DNA of 64,000 nucleotides from Trichobilharzia szidati. Its lineage: Eukaryota > Platyhelminthes > Trematoda > Strigeidida > Schistosomatidae. Each line of letters begins with the position of its first letter. Within the stretch, counting starts at the first letter, position 1. The stretch spans positions 161,904,199 to 161,968,198 of the forward strand of contig OX235279.1 in assembly GCA_944472155.2 (NCBI GenBank), written 5' to 3'. The translations under genes were made by a program, and so were the position numbers. The notes under the pieces were generated by a model. It did no database searches. It had not been told where the DNA came from and worked only from the letters and a program-made list of their open reading frames with translations. Below are positions 33,040-42,454 of this stretch, piece after piece.

Positions 33040-34365
33040 CACACTGATAGCCTCCGCCTTCAGTTGGTGCAGTTGTTCCTCATAAAAGTGAATTACTTTC
33101 CAAATTCCCAAACTAAATGGTCTCATGCTGAATCCCTCAAAATGCCAGACTATTGACTTCTCCCTTAGGCATAAACGAGATCTACAAACGCTAGTAAGTT
33201 CTCATGAAGCCTGTTGCATTGAGGGGACTAAAATTGAAACTAAGTCTAATGCAAAATACCTCGGTCTAGTTCTATCTTCTGACCTTACTTGGACATCTCA
33301 TATCCTAATGATTTCTAAGAAAGTGTTCTGTCTTACCTACTACATTAAGAAACTTAGGCAGTCTGGAATCACCCAACCTCTACTATCACAATTTGTCAAC
33401 TCTTGTATCTTACCTATTCTACTTTACTGCTCCCCGTTAGTCTTTCCTGGGAGACTGAAAAAGGACTATATCATCCTGAGAAGGATGTTGAAGGTAGTTA
33501 GTAGGGCTAGTGGTGTAAAAGTCAGTCAGCTTGTCACTACATCAGTTGAAAGGCATCTGAATACATGCGAAAAATGGTCTAAAACCATACTTTCAGACCC
33601 CCAACACCCCCTCTATTCCCAACTCTCTCCTTGTATCTCATCAAGTAAAACCAGAAATCAGTATAAAATAATCTATGCTCATACAACCAACTACAGGAAC
33701 TCAACGATACCATACTTGGCCCGTGTTCTAAGCGACAGAGACAATGTTAAGCGTGAAACCTGTGACTTGCTTTGTTATTAACAACATAATTTCATACTCT
33801 TTTATTTCTCTCTTATTTTGTATCCTTTAGTGAACTCCTTCTTCAAACATACTTAGCTACCTGAAATATTAACATTGGCTTCCTTTTTTGTACTTTACTA
33901 TATTCCTTCTATTGTGTATCCACTGGTTCCGACTCTATTAGCACTATGAGTATTTACAAAATTGTCCTGTCATTAACCATCATGTAATTATTAGTTTTGT
34001 GGTTGTTTTTTCTTATTTTCTATACTTTTCGGCAATATTAAACTGACAATCATTGTTTGTGAACGCCATAGTCACCACCTTAAAAAATTTTGTATTATTC
34101 AGGATTACTTACACTACCACCACAAACACTGCATTAGACCTTGGTTTTCTCTAGTACTTTTTCGCATTCATAATTATTTTGTGTTTATCCTGTTTTTGTT
34201 TTTTGGTTTTTTTTGCTGTTGGTGTCTTCAGGTTAATTTTTTTTGTTTGTTTAATACTTATTTTAAATGTCGGTAAAATTAGATGCAAATATTGTAGATA
34301 TGTGCTGAAAATTCCACACTGTACCAACAGTACTGTTTCTGGAATAAAGCAAATTATTATTATTA
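33040..34365 (+). mobile_element. CR1-like LINE, 5'-truncated copy
   Basis: C-terminal RT coding region followed by about 580 bp of 3' UTR that ends in 'aataaagcaaatta' and (TTA)n near 34350-34365. Relatively well preserved compared with the 5860-6540 and 57200-59930 copies. Confidence 0.85.
33125..33781 (+). pseudogene. CR1-like reverse transcriptase C-terminal fragment
   Basis: 218 codons open to the stop. Motifs typical of the CR1/jockey-type RT thumb and C-terminus: 'LNPSKCQTIDFS' at residues 2-13, 'KYLGLVLSSDLTW' at about 45-57, 'LPILLYCSPLVFPGRLKKD' at about 96-114, and 'CEKWSKTILSDPQHPLYSQL' at about 148-167. The catalytic YADD block would lie upstream and is absent, so the element is 5'-truncated and cannot encode an active enzyme. 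The frame itself is uninterrupted, suggesting a fairly recent insertion. The name rests on motif recognition. Confidence 0.85.
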
Positions 34366-34369
34366 TAGA

Positions 34370-34695
34370 GAAAACAAAAACAAACTGAGCGAAGGAATAT
34401 GCATTCCTTTCCAACTAACAGTTCCTCGGGATCGACTGGTTCTGCGCAAATATGTAAACAGATTTTTACTTCGAAATTTTACCAATCACATGGTTATTTT
34501 AGTCCATTAGTTTTAGGTGTAGGAGGAGGGTGTGTGAAAATTAAGAGGTTAAAAGTCATGAAAACAATTCATTAACTAATAGATATTAGTAAGAATATAG
34601 CTAAGTTTTGAGGGGGGAGGAGGGATGAAAACTAATTAATTACGGAAATCAAGATAAGTTAATTCTAAGGGGTTAGTGCAACAAGTTATTATAAA
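34370..34695. other. Spacer without recognisable gene
   Basis: AT-rich; nothing recognised. Confidence 0.35.
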
Positions 34696-34699
34696 ATCA

Positions 34700-35065
34700 G
34701 GAAATAATGCAGTTAACCAGGGGTTCTAGTGGGAAGCCGTGACCCGTAGGGTGCAGCAGGTTGAAGGAAGACATTGCGAACTGATCGCGCTATGTCATGA
34801 ATTGGCAAAAGTTAGAATTCATGGGGTAGTCATCGGATCGGGTCCCAGTGGCTTAATGGTCTACGAGCTCGCTAGCCTTGTAACCAGAGGGTTGGTTCGA
34901 ACCCCGGTGGGGTAGGTGCGTACTGTTGAAGAGTCGTAAACCAGGCTGACGAAACAGCTGTCCAGCACTCCCAGCTGGTTTTCCAATGGTTTTCTCACTG
35001 ATGTCAGCTCATAATGAAATCCTCCAACCAATCAAACAAAATCCCTACAACAACCAATACTTGAA
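34700..35065 (+). mobile_element. SINE-B, near full-length plus copy
   Basis: The reference plus copy. 5' domain 34700-34835 ('ggggttctagtgggaag', 'catgaattggcaaaag'). tRNA-like head with A box TGGCTTAATGG at 34849-34859 and B box GGTTCGAACCC at 34894-34904; the intervening 'ccttgtaacca' resembles a tRNA-Thr(UGU) anticodon arm. Hammerhead-like domain at 34920-34968, then the tail with 'aaatccctacaacaaccaa' to 'tacttgaaaatt'. Confidence 0.88.
34920..34968 (+). ncRNA. Hammerhead-like fold in SINE-B
   Basis: Stem I GUACUG with CAGCAC (one mismatch). Core UUGAAGA at 34926-34932, so C3 is U. Stem II starts GUC and closes GAC. GAAA is at 34951-34954. Stem III ACA-GC-UGU leads to GUC, with the expected cleavage position after 34962. 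Same layout as the intact ribozyme at 25580-25645, including the unusually short stem III. Confidence 0.65.
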
Positions 35066-35069
35066 AATT

Positions 35070-37078
35070 AATCAAGAAATCTGTAAAATAGCGGTGATGA
35101 CTCAGAAGAACAAACAAGTTAATAGAACTAGGTAGCTGGAATTGTAAAAACTAACACAGTCAAAAGATCGTATAAGGGGAGAGGAAAATTGTTTTTAAAA
35201 ACTTAATACACATTATGTAGTTGGCCATGGCAAAGAAAGGGGGTGCACAAATTTATTTTGAACAGACGTATAGATTTGGCTTGTTCATCAGATGAATTCC
35301 AACTGACTCTGCTGTGTGTAAAAGTCGTTCTCGTAGACCATGCAAGAGGTTGCGTGAAAAACGACAGATAACAAAACTTTAAAGTCTTTGTTTAAATTCA
35401 CATTGATGTCCAGCCAGTATCAGCGAGGTGGGCTAGTGGTGAGCTACGCATGGCTTTATTTCAACCTCTGCCAAATAAAGACGGAAGGTGTTCAGAATTT
35501 CGACGATGAGCTTGCCTGATAGTAAGTTCAATGTAACTACCTCCGCAGGAGCAGTTAAACTGGTAAATACATATGGAGGAGGGAAAGTAGTGCAGTTTGT
35601 TTTAATTCCTTGAACTGTGAGTTGGCTGGCTTGTGAATATACATCATAAGTTAGACGCTTCGAAAGTCCTGTAGATGAAGGTCCTTCTCAGAGGTTGTGA
35701 TGAGGTCTCAGTATTAACATCATCCGTGAATTGTAATCGTAGGAAGACATTTTTTTCTTTTTGGAAACTATGGACACCTTCGACTGTTCTGCTTCCTGAG
35801 TTCATGTGTGTTTTCCACAAAAATTTAGCCGGATATCTGTTTCTGCATAGTACAGGTTAAGAATACCACCGAGTTCTTAGTTCATCAGTGTCTCATCTGA
35901 ACAGATAAGTCTAGCCCGGTGAGCCAGACATCTAACCAAATTACCTTTATACTGTAGAGGGACGAAACTGAGAAAATCAGTAGTTGAAGTAGCTTTCTGA
36001 TGCAGTCGTCTACATACTGTTCCGTCTGTTCGCTTAGTCATTAGGACGTCCACAGTCTAGATAGAGTCATTTTCTTCCTCTTATTTAATGAAGCATATAC
36101 CAAGATATACTGAATTTTGAAAATCTGAGAAATAAAGGTCCACCGTCCACAGCAGCTGCAGAACTCTGATCCCCCAAATTAACCTACGTATGATGTGTGT
36201 GCATATGTTGATGCAGAGTTTGAAAGGATGAAGTCAGAAACCCTGGAGATGCAGCAACAACTCCTGAATATGCTCTGTTGCACTGCACCTCCAATGTGGA
36301 TCAAACTATGCAGGGTAAAGTGAGGTGCAGTGGTTGTAATCGACAAACTTTGTGGAAAGTCCCTTCTGGACAATCTATTTATATAATATTTTTATACTTA
36401 TTTAGACATTTCAACTAACTCTGTGATTATTATACGCACTTCCCCTAGACTGTGCGCGTGTGTCGTTAATTTGACATTTGCATATCACATTTTGATTTTT
36501 GACCTTTTTTATTTGCTTTTATCCTTGTTTAAATCTTTAATTGTAATACTTCTTTCTTTGTGGTTGTGTGTACATCCACAATGTGTTGGTTAACGATATG
36601 AGTTTGTTTGAGTGAATGAATGTCATTCTGATATGGGACTGCCTATCTCTGGGAAGCCATGGTGTGTGATTCTTGTGGAGAGACTTTTGAATCCCATCTG
36701 ACTGGGAATATTCCCTTTGAAATTTGGATAACTGATTTTGCCTTACAGCACTTGTTATGTATTTAGAAACATACCTGGCCTGCATAGCTCTAGCTGCCTC
36801 ACGGTACTAATGAGGTAAATTCGAGTTTTGATTTTATCACTGTTGTCTAAAAGAACCACTAAAATATTGGAGAACAACCATCTTTTCCATGTGTTCGGGA
36901 CGTTCCGTGATAGCTGGTGTCTCGGAGAAGTTTTCAGTGCCACACAATACAGTAGAATGTGGAAATCAATTTCTTGCAATCAGAGGAAGATAACCGAATA
37001 AATTTGGCTGCTAGGATGATCCCCTTCTACAGTCGAAAATGATTGAACGGATAAACTACTTCTTTTAGGACACTTTAA
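35070..37078. other. Spacer, unclassified
   Basis: No element recognised with confidence. Short ORFs on both strands lack domains and splice context. Parts of 35280-35870 could be a very old retroelement. Confidence 0.35.
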
Positions 37079-37079
37079 T

Positions 37080-37315
37080 GCACCTTCTTCTGTGGAAGTG
37101 TGCAGTTGACCACAAAAAGTGCACAGTTGCCAAACGCATCTCCGAAAATTACAGAAGACGATTATTTGTACCACGGGTTTCGAATCTCAAAGTAAAGGAC
37201 ATGGCGTCCTTCAAGGTTGCAGATACATCTTGCTGACTGGTGAATGGCAACCAGCGAGAAATCTAGTTAGACCAAGTAAGGCTTCCTGTGACCCATTACT
37301 GCCCCCATGATATGA
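37080..37315 (+). mobile_element. SINE-G fragment
   Basis: B box-like 'cgggtttcgaatctc' (37175) followed by 'aaggttgcagatacatcttg' and 'ggcttcctgtgaccc', matching the SINE-G body at 15640-15770. Confidence 0.6.
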
Positions 37316-37319
37316 TGAA

Positions 37320-37800
37320 ATCAACACGAATGCGATAAGCAATTTCACTATGTAAAATCACTCTGTTTTTATAATTTTACACACTTATCAAATCCGACAA
37401 TCTACACCTGGCTAATTTGACAACGCAAAAATGACCCCATACTGATGAACGATAATTAAGTTGTTACATATAAGTTGAGTGGATTTTGTAAATTCTGGTT
37501 TAATAATACCACTTTGATAAAGCTATTAGCAGCAGCATTAAATAGCGAAACTTCAGTAAAAACACCAATATCGTTTTGTTTTTCATTCATCGGAGGATAC
37601 AAAACACCTTTATTATTGCGTTAATGCTGTTGTAGACAGGTAACACATGGATTAATGCAAGAAATTAACGAATATTATCTTGTCGGATGAACACTGAGCA
37701 TCCTCTCCATAAACAACTCTGTCCACACTTGCATCCATGGGGGACTAGAGGCAACTACAGAAGACTTTATCGATTGGATAACTAAGTATAAAAAATCTAA
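37320..37800. other. Spacer without recognisable gene
   Basis: AT-rich; nothing recognised. Confidence 0.35.
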
Positions 37801-37813
37801 AATACCTTATTTA

Positions 37814-38047
37814 TTTTTTTACTTCACGTTCCCCAGTGGAACATAGGGCTTCAAGCTAGTGACTTGAAGTTTCTGTAGCAGTATTTATTTTACAGGATGG
37901 GGTTGCTAGCCTCATGCCCAACCTTTCCCATTCACCAGCATTATTTCTGGCTTAGCAAGGTAAAGGAGTGAGTCGGCCGGGGATCGAACCCCTGACCATG
38001 TGCATGGTAGGCGAGCGTCCTAACCGCTAATTCACCGACGTACACCA
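37814..38047 (-). mobile_element. SINE-C, full copy with target-site duplication
   Basis: On minus: a tRNA-related head (from about 38043), B box in 'ggttcgatccccggcc' (one change in this copy), body, and tail 'gaagccctatgttccact' ending in an A/T run. Flanked by 'ataccttattta' (37802-37813) and 'atgccttattta' (38048-38059), a 12-bp target-site duplication with one mismatch. Confidence 0.9.
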
Positions 38048-38239
38048 ATGCCTTATTTAGCCGGTATATATTTTATGTGTGATGAGGAAAGTGTGTAGGG
38101 CAGGACATTACCAAGTTACTGTGGAACTCTAAGTAAACGGCCCTATTTCTCCCTCATTTTCATTATTACAGTTATTATTATTCTCAGTTTCGTTTTAATT
38201 TTATATTCATATCCTTATTAAACAGTATTATCATTGTAA

Positions 38240-38400
38240 ATGCCTCTGCACATGGTCCGGGGATCGATCTTCAGCCGACGCACACCTGATATCAATGGTC
38301 GGCCTGCTAAATTTGGGCTACCGATATCACATGCTGAAAATTTCATACTTGCATCAAAAATACTGTGTGCAGTTAAGCCATAATAAAATATAAGTAAAAA
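38240..38400 (+). mobile_element. SINE-D copy
   Basis: tRNA-related head remnant ('gcacatggtccggggatcga') followed by 'gcacacctgatatcaatggt' and a tail 'gctgaaaatttcatactt' that resembles CR1-like LINE 3' ends. Confidence 0.7.
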
Positions 38401-38480
38401 ATAATGAGTAAGTTAGATGCGATACTACACTGCAAGCTGAAGATTCCATATTTGTTCAAAAAATTTATGGGTTGAAATAT
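38400..38480 (+). mobile_element. CR1-like LINE tail fragment
   Basis: 'ttagatgcgatactacactg' and 'gctgaagattccatatttg' match the reverse complement of the CR1-like 3' end at 46670-46790. Confidence 0.5.
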
Positions 38481-38589
38481 AGTATATAAGGAACAAGATT
38501 AGATTTGTTTATTCAATACTGTCACAGTATCCAAGTCTTACACATATATTTCAGCTGAAATGTTAGGTTGGTCAGCACTTCTACTACCT

Positions 38590-39110
38590 GGTTCCAGAGG
38601 CTTAGTGCTCACGGAACTCTGGCAATGAACCGACCAAGAATCTATTACCTACCACCTAAGCACTAAACATTTCTCAGTAAATGAAGAGGAACGGATTGGA
38701 GACCGTTCGATTTTTTTTTCCTTCACGTTCCCCAGTGGAATATAGGGCTTCAAGCTAGAAGCTTGAAGTTTCTGTAGCAGTGTTTATTTTACAGGATGGG
38801 GTTACTAGCCTCATGCCCAACCTTTCCTCTCTACCAGTCTTATTACTGGTTTAGCGAGGTAAAGGAGTGAGTCGGCCGGGGATTGAACCCTGGACCATGT
38901 GCATGGTCGGCTAGCGCCCTAACCGCTATGCCACCGAGACCGTTCAAACCCTCTCTTTAATAGACGCTTAATGGGAAAGGAAAAGATGGGCATCTATCCG
39001 AGGGTGGTGACATGCAGGGGAATCGTCTGGTGAAGAGGAGGAGATGGAAGCTTTTGGATAGGATAGCAATAGTGGAGCCAGTTCTACTCGGAACCCAAGA
39101 GAATCATCAT
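38590..39110 (+). mobile_element. LINE-B fragment interrupted by SINE-C
   Basis: LINE-B C-terminal and 3' UTR remnants at 38590-38708 and 38946-39110, split by the SINE-C copy. The right part holds 'gaggaggagatggaagctttt' in pieces and 'ggagccagttctactcgg'. Confidence 0.65.
38709..38935 (-). mobile_element. SINE-C, nested copy with target-site duplication
   Basis: Near full-length minus SINE-C flanked by a perfect 10-bp duplication GAGACCGTTC (38699-38708 and 38936-38945). It is inserted in LINE-B and is therefore younger than it. Confidence 0.92.
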
Positions 39111-39114
39111 AAAT

Positions 39115-39840
39115 CAATAAATCAATAGTGTGGAATTATACATCAATAACAACCCCCATTTCTGTGGAACTTACCAATGGTATATGATGTCACAGATGTA
39201 CTCGCCATGGTGATTATACTCATTCAGTAATAGGAACTGTGGTTACTATCATTATTGTTGTTATTGCTATATATGATATCTAGTATACATTTAGATAAAT
39301 ACGTGGTTTTGTTGTTGATAATTAGTTTTAAATCCGTACTGCGGGGTAGGGGAGAAAAACCCCTTGATATGTGTGTATATTGCGCACTACTATTACGCCG
39401 TATTAGTAGTAGTGAATAATCCCATCATTTGCCAACAAGAAAAAGTCCCAAATAAATCCAAAAATTCAAAAATTTAAAATTCTTGTAATCCAGTCACATA
39501 ACAATAAGGTTAGAGAATTATAAACTTTTGGCTTGTTCTCTATTCTATAAACGCCCCTGGCTTTGTTTGTTTACTTTTGTGTGTGTCAGCATGTCTATAT
39601 GACAATTAGCTTTTGTGTGTGTATTGCTAGTCGCATGCTGATTGGCTAAAGGGGCAGTGTCGCTTTCTGATTGGTCGATTGTTTAATTAACCTGGCCAGG
39701 AAAAAAGTAACAGGTTTATCTGTAGATTAATTAAAGGTTATTACTGTTTTTTATACATTTATTTTTTTGATTTATTCGTGTTTGTGTGTGTCTGTGTATC
39801 TTGTTTGACTAACTACAGTATGATGGATGAATCAAACTTC
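39115..39840. other. Spacer without recognisable gene
   Basis: AT-rich; nothing recognised. Confidence 0.35.
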
Positions 39841-39849
39841 TAAAGGGTA

Positions 39850-40030
39850 ATTTCACCAATGTGTCACGAACCGGTATAGAGCATTACTCACTAGCCGGCA
39901 GTTTCGCCCACCCACCCTCCCTAGTTTGGGACTGGCCCAACCACCCAAGACTTTCAGATTATGACGTTGGGCTCATTTGACCATTCTCAGCTACTTGGGC
40001 TGGGATTATTATTATTATTATCATCCCTGA
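39850..40030 (-). mobile_element. SINE-B minus fragment
   Basis: Antisense remnant: 'ccctagtttgggactgg' near 39920, decayed tRNA-like part to about 39998, then (ATT)n. It precedes the tandem plus copies, giving an inverted arrangement. Confidence 0.55.
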
Positions 40031-40493
40031 ACTAGGACGAAAAAGCTATCTGGCAGTACTTCCTAGCTGGTGGGTTTTTCAGTGGTTCTCAAACTGATGC
40101 CAGCTGATGATGAAATCCTGCCACCACTCAAATCCCTGCAAAGCAACACTTGAATATTAATTTCATGCTCACCAGCGACTGGCCCTATTCAGGTAGGTGG
40201 TTCCCTGGGTTCTAGTGGGAAGCAAGCCCTGACCAGTGAGGTACAGAGGGTTGGGAGGATGTGAGGACAAATACTCGTCATCGATGGCATTGGCTAGTGC
40301 CAGTCGCGCTATATCGTGCGTGAATTGGCAGAATTTGGAAATCATGGCCTGGCCATTTGATAGGGTCCAAGTGGCTGAATGGTCTACGACCTCACTCGCC
40401 TTGTAACCAGGTGTCCTGGTTGATTCGAACCCTTGTAGTGGGTGCGTACTGATGAAGAGTCGCAAACTAGGCCGACGAAATATCTGTCCTCTG
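40031..40493 (+). mobile_element. SINE-B tandem unit (two hammerhead-like domains in direct order)
   Basis: A partial hammerhead-like domain ('ctaggacgaaaaagct' at 40033) leads into the SINE-B tail ('gatgaaatcctgcc', 'acacttgaatattaa'). It passes straight into a 5' domain ('attcaggtaggtggtt', 'ctgggttctagtggg'), the tRNA-like head, and a second hammerhead-like domain at 40446-40489. GAA to GAA spacing is 438 nt (40039 to 40477), one monomer. The join is seamless, as in a tandem dimer. Confidence 0.8.
40446..40489 (+). ncRNA. Hammerhead-like fold in SINE-B
   Basis: Stem I 5' strand GUACUG at 40446-40451, core AUGAAGA at 40452-40458 (C3 is A), stem II, GAAA at 40477, short stem III and GUC. 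The 3' strand of stem I is lost because LINE-B sequence begins just after the cleavage position. Confidence 0.6.
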
Positions 40494-41270
40494 ACTGGGC
40501 TTCAGCTGGGAGAGACATCATTAATTTCATCCTGTATTCTGCAGTCTGCATGTAGCTGTCTGGTTGGCTCCACCATTGTCGATAAGCAAGCTTCGATTTC
40601 CTTTGCCTTATCACACGATCTCACCTATGTCAACTTGTCGTCTCGCATTCGTGGTCCACTAAAGCAATGGCCTGACGGGCTCGCAATATCATTCGACGGT
40701 CTCAACAGAGTGTGTGTGAAATTCATTCATCTCCTTTTTCTTCGGAACATTTGTTGATTGCGCAATAGGTCTATGAGTGGTTCGTTCCCTACAAGAGTTC
40801 CTTATTGCTAATTCTTTCTCGCTGGCCGGTCAGCTGTGTGGTATTCAGTATGGAGCCAGTGAAGAGGCCAGTTAACTGTTGATAAAAGTCTCCAGTAGCC
40901 TGTCAGAAATGTTTTTCGTGATGAGCTGGTCAGGTTTCTTACCCATATAGAAGAACTGACTGACTGACTGACTCAACATTTGTGTTGAACAGAATCTGAA
41001 TCTTCTTGTTTATGCTGAGGTTCAGTGCATGAGATTACCAAACTGAATTTGGAGTGATGAAGGTGTACCCTGCCTTTCCGATATTGGCTGGTTCTGATAT
41101 CTTCATCCATTCCGCCTGTAGTTGAAACAGCGCCGCCTAGCCCGATAAGTAAAGAAAGTTATCTCTCCAAATTTTCTCCCCTGATGGTGGCTGGTGTTGA
41201 TTGTTGTTACTGTTGGCTTGTTATCTTCATCCTCTCTGTCCTCTCCATGTTCACCGGGAGTATCTTACCA
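40494..41270 (-). mobile_element. LINE-B 3' fragment
   Basis: Antisense LINE-B: 'tcacacgatctcacctatgt' (40609), 'gctggccggtcagctg' (40829), 'aacagaatctgaatcttctt' (40988) and 'ttatcttcatcctctctgtc' (41221). Confidence 0.7.
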
Positions 41271-41274
41271 GAGT

Positions 41275-41740
41275 ATGGTCAAATAATCTAGATTTCTCTT
41301 CAGCTTTTTATGCTCTCTTGATCTAACCCAACAAGTCTTCCGCTACATTGACCCATAACATAGTGGAACGGCTGCCTAAATCTTGAAAATCAATCTGACG
41401 ATCACTAGTATTTTGGCAGGTACTACTGACAAGGTTTATCAGTAGTATAAAAAACGTAGGTTCATTGGCAAACAAAAATAATCGAATAGTGGAGAGATAG
41501 GTGAATATGACGTCAAAGAGAGAGGAAACGGAGAATCAGTGTATTGCATTAAAACATGGGAGACACGAAATGAAGACAAAGAAAGACAATAGGAAGGGTA
41601 GAAGTAGTGGACAACATGGAAGATCTGTGCAAATGACAATTTTCAAAGAAGGTGTAGATTATTTCCCTATATATGCATATCTATTCCTTTACGAAGTCTT
41701 TTGTCTTCTTCCGTCTCAAGTACACAATATGATATCACGG
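41275..41740. other. Spacer without recognisable gene
   Basis: Nothing recognised. Confidence 0.35.
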
Positions 41741-41744
41741 ATGA

Positions 41745-42350
41745 TTTTTCTGAGCGTCATGGTTGACTGGACCAACTGGCGGGCTGTATGTGGTTAGCGA
41801 GAAAACAGAAGCACACGTTGAACCGATAAGCAGATTCCAGAAGATATGGACTTTGCCTGTGGGTGACTTATGTCTTTCACACAACACACGCGAGGATCTA
41901 CATCGGTGGAAACCAACAACAAGTACCAATCATTATCAACACAAGAAATTTGAAAGAGGTCAGTTCCTTCACTTATCTGGCATCGTTTCAACTGCAGGTA
42001 TTAGCACAGATGGGGATGTCAGGTGCAGTTGGTATCGGAAAGGAAATTAGCGGTAGACACTTTCATCACTCTGAAATCAGTTTAGACATCTACTTACTGC
42101 ACTTTCCACTCTACCGCAACATAGAGAACAAGATTCGAATTATGTTCAACACAGATGGGGGTAGGCAAGTCAGTGAGTGTTGAGTCAGAGTTTTTTTGCG
42201 TCAGGTCTTCTATCAACAGCTTCCCCCTTCTCCGTCTCGATACTGAAGATTAGGTGACCAGCGAGAAAGAATATAAGTAATAGAAAGCTCTGGCAGACAG
42301 GGAACCAAGAACCGACCATCCAACAAATATGCCAAAGGAAGTGGAGGTGT
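41745..42350 (+). mobile_element. LINE-B 3' fragment
   Basis: Plus LINE-B from 'gagcgtcatggttgactgga' (RT block after RQG) through 'accaatcattatcaacac' and 'gaacaagattcgaatt' to 'gaagattaggtgaccagcga'. Ends where SINE-B begins. Confidence 0.7.
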
Positions 42351-42454
42351 TCAAGTGTTGGTTTGTAGGGATTTGATTGATTGGTTACAGGGTTTCATCA
42401 TGAGCTGACATTGGTTAGAGAACCATTGGAAAACCTGGGAGTACTGGACAGCTG
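42351..42454 (-). mobile_element. SINE-B, left part of a split copy
   Basis: Antisense tail and start of the hammerhead-like domain, from 'caagtgttggtttgtaggga' to 'actggacagctg' (42443-42454), where LINE-A is inserted. Continues at 45558. Confidence 0.9.
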
